64,000 nt of DNA from Methylococcus geothermalis (GTDB taxonomy: Bacteria; Pseudomonadota; Gammaproteobacteria; Methylococcales; Methylococcaceae): the NCBI RefSeq assembly GCF_012769535.1, contig NZ_CP046565.1, forward strand, positions 620,001 through 684,000. Direction: 5' to 3'. Below are positions 8,058 through 15,805 of this stretch, piece by piece. The notes beneath the pieces were generated by a model that made no database searches, was not told the origin of the DNA, and saw only the letters and a list, made by a program, of their open reading frames with translations. The first letter of the stretch is position 1, and every line of letters begins with the position of its first letter. The position numbers were made by a program, and so were the translations under genes.

Positions 8058-8117
8058 GCCTAACGATAAAGCTCACCGGCTGAGCGCGGCGGAGTCCGGT
8101 GCAGCGAAAAGTTATTA
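8058..8117 (-). repeat. Integron attC-like recombination site
   Basis: Read on the minus strand, the site ends in GTTAGGC (8064-8058), a perfect GTTRRRY core. The opposite core is degenerate (TAATAAC). Inside, GCTGCACCGG and CCGGTGAGC form imperfect L boxes with one extrahelical base, around a short GC-rich centre. This order (core, spacer, L box with a bulge, loop, L box, spacer, core) is the attC layout. No integrase gene is present in the window. Confidence 0.6.
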
Positions 8118-8211
8118 ACCAGGCAATCAAATATCTTGAAATTCTGCATATTGGACAGCCGAATGATTGAAGTAAGCCATCACCCGTTATGGTGTTTTTC
8201 TTAGGAATTCA

Positions 8212-8412
8212 ATGAATCGGTTCGCTTTTTGGAGCAACACCTTTCGTCTTGGGCTTTGCGTGGTAATTTTAGGGTATCAACTTTTTCCATGCCAATTGAT
8301 TGCCAGGTTAATCGGCAATGGTATCCAAGCGGCAAACCTCATGCTGCGCAAAGCGTGTACGGCTAATGCATGCACTACGCAGTGCTGTCAAGTAAACCAT
8401 GTTTGCTGGTGA
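8212..8412 (+). CDS. Small cassette-like ORF, unknown
   Basis: A 66-residue ORF with an AGGAAT ribosome-binding site six bases before the ATG. It has a hydrophobic N-terminal half (LGLCVVILGYQLF) and a Cys-rich end. Short hydrophobic proteins of this kind are common in integron gene cassettes, but I cannot name the family. The last 25 bp overlap the convergent zincin gene, and its strand is opposite to the one the attC orientation suggests, so it may be non-functional. Confidence 0.35.
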   Translation: MNRFAFWSNTFRLGLCVVILGYQLFPCQLIARLIGNGIQAANLMLRKACTANACTTQCCQVNHVCW

Positions 8413-9158
8413 TGCGGTGCACAAACCGAACACGCCGGTATCGACCAATCACTCCTCAGCCAAGTATCCCAACGCGCAACCTCCTCGGTTGCAATCCTGA
8501 TCTTGCAGAACTCGCAAAGTTTATTCTCCATGCCTTCTATGATCTTGTGTCGCTCTACTAATAGACGCGAATTAGTTGTCTCTAAGTCCACGCGAATGTC
8601 TTGATGATACGTGCTGTATATTTTCGGTTGAACATCGACCAGTTTAAGCATCAAGTCTTCGTGAGATTGGAAACCTAGTATAGACCAGAACCTGTGGGAG
8701 TACCATTGAGCAAAGTATTCTTTCGCATCTATTCGAGCTGTTTCGAATTTAACCCATATTTTTCCATCCCCATCAATCCCAAGATGTGTTGCCGCGTGAG
8801 CCAATTCGTGAGCCATCACTACATCGCCAAGTGTCTGGCTATCCACTTGCAGTCTATGAGCGCACATCTCGACGACTTTGGGATATACAGTTACCATTTT
8901 TTTCTCTGAGCTGTAAGTTCCCAAAATATCTAGCAACCCAACCTGGACAGTTTTTTTCTCTGAGCTGTAAGTTCCCAAAATATCTAGCAACCCAACCTGG
9001 ACAGTTTTGTCAAACCTGTAATCAAACAAATCTCTGACAAAGTTAATGATCCATTCTGGGATGTTATCGCGCTTGTCCTCAATGTGAATTGATGGTACTT
9101 CGTCCACATTGAGACCCATCATGTCCACCAAGTTTTCGAACATCTCTATTTGTTCCAT
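8388..9158 (-). CDS. HELAH-motif zinc metallopeptidase-like protein
   Basis: A 256-residue protein with a zincin motif, HELAHAATH, at about residue 117, followed about 30 residues later by an Ala/Glu-rich segment (DAKEYFAQWY) that could supply the third ligand. The C-terminal part has two Cys pairs (CEFC and CSVC) that may bind zinc. The substrate is unknown. Residues 51-86 hold two exact copies of an 18-residue block, from a perfect 54-bp duplication just before the metal-binding domain. The gene is AT-rich. It lies upstream of the attC-like site in the cassette orientation. Confidence 0.55.
   Translation of the reverse strand: MEQIEMFENLVDMMGLNVDEVPSIHIEDKRDNIPEWIINFVRDLFDYRFDKTVQVGLLDILGTYSSEKKTVQVGLLDILGTYSSEKKMVTVYPKVVEMCAHRLQVDSQTLGDVVMAHELAHAATHLGIDGDGKIWVKFETARIDAKEYFAQWYSHRFWSILGFQSHEDLMLKLVDVQPKIYSTYHQDIRVDLETTNSRLLVERHKIIEGMENKLCEFCKIRIATEEVARWDTWLRSDWSIPACSVCAPHHQQTWFT
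8897..9004. repeat. Perfect 54-bp tandem duplication inside the zincin gene
   Basis: 8897-8950 and 8951-9004 are identical. The unit is 18 codons, so the reading frame survives. Perfect identity points to a very recent event or to an unstable repeat. Confidence 0.95.
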
Positions 9159-9251
9159 TCATTGCTCCCCGAATCCGTGTTCGTGATACTGAAGTCATGT
9201 TCCGGCCTCACCCAAACGACCATGGCGCAATTTACGCTGGACTGGCGCTGA

Positions 9252-9298
9252 CTAAGGATGCCGAGAATCGCTTTTCCATGATCGCCACAGTTGTTCAG
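9252..9298 (-). pseudogene. Truncated copy of the 5' end of the GTPase gene
   Basis: On the minus strand this reads an ATG (9279) and MEKRFSASL, matching MKKRFSATL at the start of the large GTPase, then runs into unrelated sequence and a stop. The upstream 20 bases also match. The ribosome-binding site is weakened (GAGG becomes GTGG). It marks one edge of the AT-rich insert or the leftover of a duplicated gene. Confidence 0.6.
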
Positions 9299-9845
9299 TT
9301 GTTGTTCCGTACGGAATCTTAGGCGCGACGAATCTAGCTGTCAAGCATTTTTGAACAACGGCGGAACAACATATCCCGGTTCCGTGCAGGCGGAAGGCAG
9401 GGGCTCGTCCTGGCGCATGAAAATGACGTAACGCCGCCCCGCCAGCGCCGACTTTCAGCGCCAAAAGGCACTGCACCGCCCCAAGCAAGGCCATCGGCAG
9501 ACCGAATATCCGGGCTGTCAGGCTGATATTTCACGCCAGAGAGCTCACAGAAGGGGCTTCAACTTTGATGACCACGGATTCAGGTTATCGTTAAACGCGG
9601 GCGGAAGGCATCCGTCGTCAGCCAACGAATCGGTAGCGCCCGCCCACATCCAGAGCTTTGGATATCCTTGCCATCTGCCGTCAATGCTGTGGATTTGTTT
9701 GTTTTCAGATCATTGTGCCAATCCTTTCAAGGTGCCTGCCGCTGGCGGGAGTTTTCCGGCCACGGCTGCGGATTCACTTTCCACCGACGGAGTTCCATTT
9801 CGGCGCGGGCGGAACAGATATCACGCAACGCGGAATCGGAAGGTA
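9299..9845. other. Region without a convincing gene
   Basis: GC-rich sequence with only short open frames lacking family motifs or ribosome-binding sites. A spaced inverted pair TTGTTCCG/CGGAACAA lies near 9302-9370. I read it as chromosomal debris at the junction between the AT-rich insert and the McrBC-like locus. Confidence 0.5.
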
Positions 9846-11486
9846 TCAAGCCAGCGCTCCTGCGGTCAGGAAGTCGCCGATGAGCCTGTCTATCGCATCC
9901 CTGCCGTCAGCCTTGCCCGGCACCAACACCAGTGCGCCGACACCTTCATAGGGGCTGTCGCTGCGGGCCGTGAAGGCCCGATGGACCTCCTGCTTTTCGC
10001 CGGGATACAGCACGAACGCGCCCCAGACGTTACGGATGGCCTCGCGGTAGGCGTGCATCTTGTCGATGTCGTCCGGGTTCGGTGACTCGATGCCGGTATC
10101 GCCGCTCCGGAAGCCGCGGTATTTGGCGTCGAGGATCAACAGGCGGTCCCCGTCGCTCAAGATGATGTCCGGGCGCAGGTCATGGGAATAACTGCTCAAT
10201 CTGCCGGGGGAGCGGGCGGCGCAGGTGACGTTGTAATACAGAGCGATGCCTTGGCCGTAATCCAGCCGCAGCCCTTCCCGCAGGGCGTCTTCCTCCGCCT
10301 CGGCCTTGGCGATGATCGAGACTTGCCGGGGTGGGCCGAATCGCGCATCGAGCCGTTGTTTCACCTGGAAAAAGCACCAGTACTCGTACAGCAATGGTGC
10401 GTCCTTGATTTCGACCAGGGCGGTGAAGTCCAGCAGATTCGGGTCATAACGGCTGGCTTGCTGAAGCAGGGCGAACAGCCGGAACAGCTCGCGGTAACCG
10501 GCGCGGCGTTGGAGCACGGTGGACTGGGTGGGAATGTGGCGCAGTTCCCCCACTTCCCGCCAGCGAGGCTCGTCCAGAAAGCGGTCAAGGCCGCGCTCCA
10601 GCCGGCCGATCTCGTCGCCCATTTCGGGATGCAGAAACGTGCCGCCGCCCTCGCCCAGCATGGCTTTGATTTGCGCCAGCCGCTGTTCGAGCTGGGTCAG
10701 GAAAAACTTCACGAACCGGTTTTCCGGCGTATCCACCGTGGCATGGCGCCGCCGGCTTCGAACCCGTTCGGAAAACAGCCGCCGGCCGGTGCGTTGGAAC
10801 ACGCTGCGGGCCAGTGCGGTGTCGTTGAGCGGATGGCTCGGCTCCAGCCGCCCCCATGCGGCGGGTCGGCTGAAAAGGGCCATGGCCGCGGCACCGTCCA
10901 GTTCGCGCACCCGGTCGATGGGCGTCTCCTCGACCGTGGAAACGATGCGCTCATGCATGGCGCGGTGCACCAGCGCGGCGATGCCATCGAGATCGGGGCG
11001 CGTATGAAGCAGATGGTGGCGGATGAGCAGGTATTGCAGATACAGGGTATCCCGGCCGGGACGATCCTTGCGCCAGTTTACCCCGGCGATCTGGCGGAAG
11101 CTGAAAATCAGTGCTGCGTATTGATCGCACAGGAAATCCAGCATGGCGTTGAAGTGCTCTTCCGTGATTTTCCGGTGGACGACCTTGACCCGGAACCCTG
11201 CCAGGTTGGATTGGCCGACATGGTTTTGGAAGTTGATGCGATACGTCGGCAGGGCATGGTGCGGGAGTCGTTCGAAGCGGTTGCCGCCCACGGAGTTCAG
11301 GCATCGTGAAAACTGGGCGGGTACTTCACCGTAAAAGCGCAGATAGGCGGTTTGCCACTCATCGATTTCGATGACGCCGGCCCTGTCTTCCACAGCCTCC
11401 CAGCCATTTTCATCGGGTCCGGGAAAGTTTCCCTCGCCGGTAATCAGCACCGCGCGGGTCCCCCGGCAAAAAAACATCTCACTCAT
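9846..11486 (-). CDS. DUF2357 / PD-(D/E)XK nuclease protein (McrC-like)
   Basis: About 546 residues. The N-terminal two thirds match the DUF2357 layout. The C-terminal third holds a PD-(D/E)XK core: RPDIILSDGD, then LLILDAKYRG, the D...DAK pattern of the PDDEXK_7 family. Proteins of this type act as the nuclease partner of McrB-like AAA motors; such a motor is encoded at 13028-14185. I start at the ATG at 11486, whose codons overlap the WYL gene's stop at 11479-11481, so the two are coupled. The target is unknown; restriction of modified or foreign DNA is an inference. Confidence 0.75.
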   Translation of the reverse strand: MSEMFFCRGTRAVLITGEGNFPGPDENGWEAVEDRAGVIEIDEWQTAYLRFYGEVPAQFSRCLNSVGGNRFERLPHHALPTYRINFQNHVGQSNLAGFRVKVVHRKITEEHFNAMLDFLCDQYAALIFSFRQIAGVNWRKDRPGRDTLYLQYLLIRHHLLHTRPDLDGIAALVHRAMHERIVSTVEETPIDRVRELDGAAAMALFSRPAAWGRLEPSHPLNDTALARSVFQRTGRRLFSERVRSRRRHATVDTPENRFVKFFLTQLEQRLAQIKAMLGEGGGTFLHPEMGDEIGRLERGLDRFLDEPRWREVGELRHIPTQSTVLQRRAGYRELFRLFALLQQASRYDPNLLDFTALVEIKDAPLLYEYWCFFQVKQRLDARFGPPRQVSIIAKAEAEEDALREGLRLDYGQGIALYYNVTCAARSPGRLSSYSHDLRPDIILSDGDRLLILDAKYRGFRSGDTGIESPNPDDIDKMHAYREAIRNVWGAFVLYPGEKQEVHRAFTARSDSPYEGVGALVLVPGKADGRDAIDRLIGDFLTAGALA

Positions 11487-12459
11487 CGGTAGGTGCCCGA
11501 TGGTTCTGCCAGAGAGCCCAGGCTTCGTCCCGCACACATTGGCGCAGAGATTCGGGCGCTTCGACGATCACGTCGGCGCCGTGGCGCAGGACGTCCATCG
11601 CCAGTTCGGCTTCCTCGGCATAGGGGATGCGCAGGCGGTAACTGCCATCCGGCAGGAGTTCACCCTGCTGATCGCGGTGCCAGCACTCGTGCCGCACCCA
11701 GCGGGCGCGTTCCGGCACGAAGCGCAGTACCGCCCAGTGCCGGGTTTCGCCGGAGAAAATGCCGTAGCTCGACGTGTACTGCCGCGCCAGCGCTTCGTCC
11801 GGGATCTCATGCGCAGAGGTTGACAGGGTGCGCACCTGCCGCAGCGTGTCGAGTGAAAAACTGCGCAGGCCTTCGCGCCAGTGGCACCAGGCATCGAGAT
11901 ACCAATTGTCCCGGTAATGAATCAGCCGCTGGGGGGAAACGATCCGAACGTTCAACTCGTCCCGGCGGCGGTTCCAGGCGGAGATTTCGATTTGGCGCCG
12001 TTGCAGGAGCGCTTGCGTTACCTCGTTGAAGAATCGGGGTTCGACCGGACGCCGCGCCAGCGAGACCAGTTTCACGCGCCGGGCAACCTCCGCCGCCGGA
12101 TGCCCGCCGCTTTCCAGCAGGGCCGCCAGGCGCGACTTGAGGGGGGCCACATGGGCCGCCAGAACCCCGGGCTCGATGTCCTCCAGCAGGTTTTGCGCCG
12201 CCAGCAAGGCGTAAAGTTCGGCCGAGGAAAACCACAGGCCGGGCAGTTCATAGGGCGGGCCATCCACAGCGTCGAACCGGTAGCCGCGCGCCTCGCGGTC
12301 CCAGACGATGGGCGCATGCAGACGGTCGCGCATGTATTCGATGTCGCGCTTGAAGGTCGCGAGGGAAACGCCCAGCGCTTCCAGAAAAGCGCCGATGGGA
12401 ACCACTTTCCGCTCATGCAGCATCTGGTCGATCTTGTAGAAGCGTTCGGTGCGGTTCAT
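11479..12459 (-). CDS. WYL-domain transcriptional regulator
   Basis: A 326-residue protein with an N-terminal helix-turn-helix (about residues 8-60, with SLATFKRDIEYMRDRL as recognition region) and a C-terminal WYL-type ligand-binding module. WYL regulators are frequent in phage-defence loci, where they sense nucleic-acid-derived ligands. It overlaps the DUF2357 nuclease gene downstream, which suggests it controls that operon. The ATG at 12459 is supported by the HTH beginning immediately after. Confidence 0.8.
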   Translation of the reverse strand: MNRTERFYKIDQMLHERKVVPIGAFLEALGVSLATFKRDIEYMRDRLHAPIVWDREARGYRFDAVDGPPYELPGLWFSSAELYALLAAQNLLEDIEPGVLAAHVAPLKSRLAALLESGGHPAAEVARRVKLVSLARRPVEPRFFNEVTQALLQRRQIEISAWNRRRDELNVRIVSPQRLIHYRDNWYLDAWCHWREGLRSFSLDTLRQVRTLSTSAHEIPDEALARQYTSSYGIFSGETRHWAVLRFVPERARWVRHECWHRDQQGELLPDGSYRLRIPYAEEAELAMDVLRHGADVIVEAPESLRQCVRDEAWALWQNHRAPTDE

Positions 12460-12591
12460 CTCACTGATGAATTGGATTTCAACGGGTGAGCGTATTCTTG
12501 GTATAGACGTGAGGCGCGCTGTTTTGTCTCGGACTCGGGCATGTTTTGGTCGTCGCGGCTTTCCGCATTCTCCCGGCCATCCAAGCGTGCC

Positions 12592-12879
12592 TCACTTGTG
12601 GAACTGATAGGTGCGCGTCCCACTATAGTAGCGTCCGTTGATAAAGCCCTGAGAATTGCAGATCAATCGCCCCCCGCTGTTCCAGCAGCTCGTATTTATC
12701 GGGCCGCTGGCCTTGGTGTAGGCGGCTAGAACGAATGGAACGACGATGGGGGCCCATACGGCCATTCCAAGATATTCCATGCTCTTTTCAAATGAACCCT
12801 TGTAGTCTATTTCCCCATTGGGCAGGTGGGCACACCCTCCCAAAAGGGAGAAGCACAGAATCCAGCAAGTCTTGTTCAT
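12592..12879 (-). CDS. Small lipoprotein, unknown
   Basis: About 95 residues. The N-terminal signal ends in the lipobox LLGGC, so it is probably lipidated and anchored in the membrane. The rest has one hydrophobic stretch (WAPIVVPFVLAAY) and two further Cys residues. The ATG at 12879 follows GGAG at a good distance. It lies between the WYL gene and a repeat that flanks the McrB-like part of the locus; it may be unrelated to restriction. Confidence 0.6.
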   Translation of the reverse strand: MNKTCWILCFSLLGGCAHLPNGEIDYKGSFEKSMEYLGMAVWAPIVVPFVLAAYTKASGPINTSCWNSGGRLICNSQGFINGRYYSGTRTYQFHK

Positions 12880-12950
12880 ATGTGTCTCCAATCAGCGGAT
12901 AGACAAATGGCGCCATGTGCTTAAAGGTATGCTCTAAGCCGCGATCAGGT

Positions 12951-12983
12951 TACGGGCTGTGAAGGCTCATAGAGTGAGCCACT
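12951..12983. repeat. 33-bp imperfect direct repeat with GGCTCA/TGAGCC palindrome, copy 1
   Basis: Begins TACGGGCTGT and contains GGCTCA...TGAGCC. It matches 15613-15645 at 27 of 33 positions in the same orientation. The pair brackets the AAA ATPase gene and its two upstream partners. Confidence 0.65.
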
Positions 12984-13027
12984 CTAATGGGTTCCCAACA
13001 TTTTCTCGGTGGCCGGCAAGCGCGCCG

Positions 13028-14185
13028 TCAGGCGATGAAGCTGCAATATCCCTGGTCGCTCAGGTCCTTCAGCATCCGCTGCAGCTTTTTCGCACTGCGG
13101 GCAAAGTCACTGGTCTCGCAGAACGCGTTCAGTGTCTTCAGTGGCTCCTCCAGTTTTCCCTGGGTGCCGTGGAATTTCGGCAACACTTTCTGGAGGATCT
13201 GGATGTCGATGGCGTCGTTCAAATGCTCCGCACCGACGTGTTTTACCGCAAGCAGGATAAACCGGGCCATTTCGTTGGCGACACGGTAGCCGAAATGGAG
13301 ATGAAACGGTTCGAGCAAGTTTTTGAGGGCATTGACCGTTTCGCTGAATCGCGGATGTTCTTTCGCGGCTTTTCTGAAATCGTCCAGCGAACAAAACGTC
13401 GTCTCGGCCTCATGGAACCAGTTCAGCACTTCCTGCTGGTCCGATTTCAACCTGAAATTTCCCAGGATCGGATCGCTGGGTGAAAAGCTCACCTCGTTGA
13501 ATTCGATAACGTTGGCCCGGTCCAGCACCTTGGGGCTGAACATGTAGGTGGTTTCGTCGACGTTGACCGTGCCGGTGAAATACACGTTGTTGGGGATGTG
13601 TATTTCAGCCGGAATGGGAATCGGATCGGTTTCCGTCGACTCGATGGCGAGAACCTTGTGGTTCCGGATGCCATGCAGCTCGATACGTTCTCCCTTGGGG
13701 TTGCCTGCGGTACGGCTTTCCATCACGCTGAGGAAGTCGGAGAAATAGTGCTCGACCTTGGCCAAATTCATCTCGTCGAGGATGATGAAATACGGTTTAT
13801 CAGGATGCTTCTCGGCCTCGATCAGCAGCCGCAATACCTTGGTGGTGTAATAGCGCTGATCGAGCAGGTTGTAATAACCCAGCAAGCCCCGGTTGTCCGT
13901 CCAGTCCGGCCGCACGGACACGAAGGCCAGCCGCTTCTCCTTCTCCTCCTCGGTTTCGTTCTGCAGCATGTACTCGGCGAATAACTGGGCAATCTTGGTT
14001 TTGCCGGTGCCGGAGATGCCGGAAAGGATGACGAGGGGCTTGGACTTGAGGGAGAGAACGTAACGACTAATGATCGAGGTCGATAGACGCAATTTTGTCT
14101 CGTCATAATAATCGTAAATATCAATCATGCTCTTTGACAAGACAAAATACCCTGTATGCGGATCGTAGCTAGTTAGGTTCGGCAT
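13028..14185 (-). CDS. McrB-like AAA+ ATPase
   Basis: A 385-residue single AAA+ domain. Walker A is GISGTGKT (about residues 56-63). Walker B is FIILDEMNLA, the McrB-type variant, and FTGTVNVDE with a downstream DRAN carries the sensor region. There is no N-terminal DNA-binding domain as in E. coli McrB, so target recognition may come from the overlapping upstream gene. It would power the DUF2357 nuclease encoded 1.5 kb downstream. An internal ATG at 14128 with AAAGAG upstream is an alternative start that loses 19 residues. Confidence 0.8.
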   Translation of the reverse strand: MPNLTSYDPHTGYFVLSKSMIDIYDYYDETKLRLSTSIISRYVLSLKSKPLVILSGISGTGKTKIAQLFAEYMLQNETEEEKEKRLAFVSVRPDWTDNRGLLGYYNLLDQRYYTTKVLRLLIEAEKHPDKPYFIILDEMNLAKVEHYFSDFLSVMESRTAGNPKGERIELHGIRNHKVLAIESTETDPIPIPAEIHIPNNVYFTGTVNVDETTYMFSPKVLDRANVIEFNEVSFSPSDPILGNFRLKSDQQEVLNWFHEAETTFCSLDDFRKAAKEHPRFSETVNALKNLLEPFHLHFGYRVANEMARFILLAVKHVGAEHLNDAIDIQILQKVLPKFHGTQGKLEEPLKTLNAFCETSDFARSAKKLQRMLKDLSDQGYCSFIA

Positions 14186-15035
14186 CCAATTTTTTGACCA
14201 ATGATGGCATAATTTTTTCCCGGACTATTCGCTGCCACCCTTCATCCCAATCAGTGGAAGGGTAAAGCTTCTCCAGGGTTTCACAAACGGAAACGACATT
14301 ATGTTCTGGCGCATGTTCGATCGCCATTCTAACTTGCTCGGTTGTTGGAAGACGAAATGATGGAGGCGGTTCCGATGTTTCTAACTCCTTGGCTCTGCTC
14401 ACTATCTCAGATAGCCGATCTTGGTTTTTGCGATACCAGTCGTGCACCTTTCTTAGGGTGGAGGCAACAATTTCCAATTGTTCCTTCTGTTTGTCTAATT
14501 CTGTATCGGCGTCTAGTGCGGGAGTCTCAACCCAAAACATAAGGGTTGCTTCCGTTGATGGTGTTTTTGATTTTGGGGTCTTAAAGTGTATTTGTGTATT
14601 GGGTATGTTGATGCCTTTCAATAGCTCTTTGATCTCATTCTCGGTTTTTTTATGAAGATCAATGCTCAGCTTCTTAATTGAGAAGACAACGCGTCCGTGA
14701 CGGTATTCTGGTCCTTCCCCGTTATCTGAATTGTCCGTTTTTGCGTATGGCCTGAACTCTAGCTGAAGCATAGGGTTGTTGAGGCAATTGAAATAAAACC
14801 ATTGTTCTTTTATTTTGGCTTTATCATGGGCTAGCGGGGGCTCCTTCATGTCTAATATCTTGTTTTCTTCTTTCTCCGTCATGTGGCTGTAAAAGTCGCG
14901 GCGAAACTTAATATTTTTTGCGGTGTTTGTGTTGCTGTTTGTGTTCATTCTGCTATAAGCTCGACTTAAACTGTTAAAATTTATATAAAAAGAAATTTGT
15001 TCCTCTGGTATCAATGTTATTGCCGTTAGTGCCAT
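14169..15035 (-). CDS. Unknown protein of the McrBC-like locus
   Basis: A 288-residue protein with no family I recognise. The first ~60 residues are Asn/Thr-rich, the middle is beta-rich (QWFYFNCL to RHGRVVFSI), and a helical, charged stretch (about 170-220) looks coiled-coil. It overlaps the AAA ATPase gene by 17 bp and the secreted-protein gene by 10 bp, so all three should be co-translated. It is AT-richer than the neighbouring chromosome. Its position suggests the specificity subunit of the motor, but this is inference. An internal ATG at 14948 is another possible start. Confidence 0.55.
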   Translation of the reverse strand: MALTAITLIPEEQISFYINFNSLSRAYSRMNTNSNTNTAKNIKFRRDFYSHMTEKEENKILDMKEPPLAHDKAKIKEQWFYFNCLNNPMLQLEFRPYAKTDNSDNGEGPEYRHGRVVFSIKKLSIDLHKKTENEIKELLKGINIPNTQIHFKTPKSKTPSTEATLMFWVETPALDADTELDKQKEQLEIVASTLRKVHDWYRKNQDRLSEIVSRAKELETSEPPPSFRLPTTEQVRMAIEHAPEHNVVSVCETLEKLYPSTDWDEGWQRIVREKIMPSLVKKLDAEPN

Positions 15036-15523
15036 GGATTTCCATTTTTAAGTAGCTTATCCTTTAACTCCAAAACTTTCTGCTGCTCTTCGCTCTCGAC
15101 CTCCTCCTCCCTCAGCGCTTGCGCGGCGCTGATGGCGTTCTTGCTCCGGGTGACAGAAGCGGTCACAGGAATGCCGGTGCAATAATCCAGAATAACGCCA
15201 GCATCGCAAATCGTGTGGATCACGAAAGCCTTGGCGGAAAACTTCTTGTCGTAAGGGAAGCAGTAGCTCACCCCGTATATCGGCTTGTTGATGACCGATG
15301 CGCACAGCATCGGTCCGTTCTTGACCGCCCAGACCTGTCTTCCCGATTTGGCATCATAGCCGCTGTATTCCCCGTCGCCATCGTTCTGGTTGATGACGAC
15401 CACGTCCGTGTAGGTCGAGGTGTTCAGGCGGAAGGTCAGGGCGAAGGTGGCGATGGCCTTGTCGGCGCCCGAAGCGCCGAAGCTGGCCAGGGCGGCGGTC
15501 AGGAAGAGGGTAGTTCGTTTCAT
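15026..15523 (-). CDS. Exported protein of unknown function
   Basis: A 165-residue protein with a clear N-terminal signal sequence (hydrophobic core LFLTAALASFGASG). Five Cys lie in the mature part and could form disulfides. The C-terminal 40 residues are Glu/Lys-rich and helical. No known family. It opens the minus-strand unit whose next gene overlaps it by 10 bp, although a periplasmic protein is an odd partner for a restriction motor. Confidence 0.55.
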   Translation of the reverse strand: MKRTTLFLTAALASFGASGADKAIATFALTFRLNTSTYTDVVVINQNDGDGEYSGYDAKSGRQVWAVKNGPMLCASVINKPIYGVSYCFPYDKKFSAKAFVIHTICDAGVILDYCTGIPVTASVTRSKNAISAAQALREEEVESEEQQKVLELKDKLLKNGNPWH

Positions 15524-15612
15524 GGTCGTAGGGTTCCCGTGTGTCCGAAGAAAGTGAAAGCGCAGTTGCCAGCCGGACTCATCTCCGGACTGGGTTGCGC
15601 CGGGTCACACGA

Positions 15613-15645
15613 TACGGGCCGTAATGGCTCAAATAGTGAGCCACC
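15613..15645. repeat. 33-bp imperfect direct repeat, copy 2
   Basis: Matches 12951-12983 at 27 of 33 positions, with the same GGCTCA...TGAGCC palindrome. It lies in the 282-bp space between the exported-protein gene and the ABC-F gene, where I see no other feature. Confidence 0.65.
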
Positions 15646-15805
15646 CATCCCGGAAGTACGAACTTGAGATATCCTTGTTTGCTTGAAAAGGGCACAAGCC
15701 GCCTCGAAATCCCGTTCCTGGCTTCCACGTGAAGCAACCCGCAAGCCAAGGGCCGGCACCGGTCGGGACGATCCATTCATCACTCCTTACCTCTCGGTAA
15801 CCATT

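Noticed and set aside
8897-9004. Short CRISPR-like array
   Set aside because: It is a head-to-tail 54-bp duplication with no spacers, and lies inside a coding frame.
9658-9951. Overlapping open frames on the plus strand before the DUF2357 gene
   Set aside because: No domain, no ribosome-binding site, and they run into the DUF2357 coding region on the other strand.
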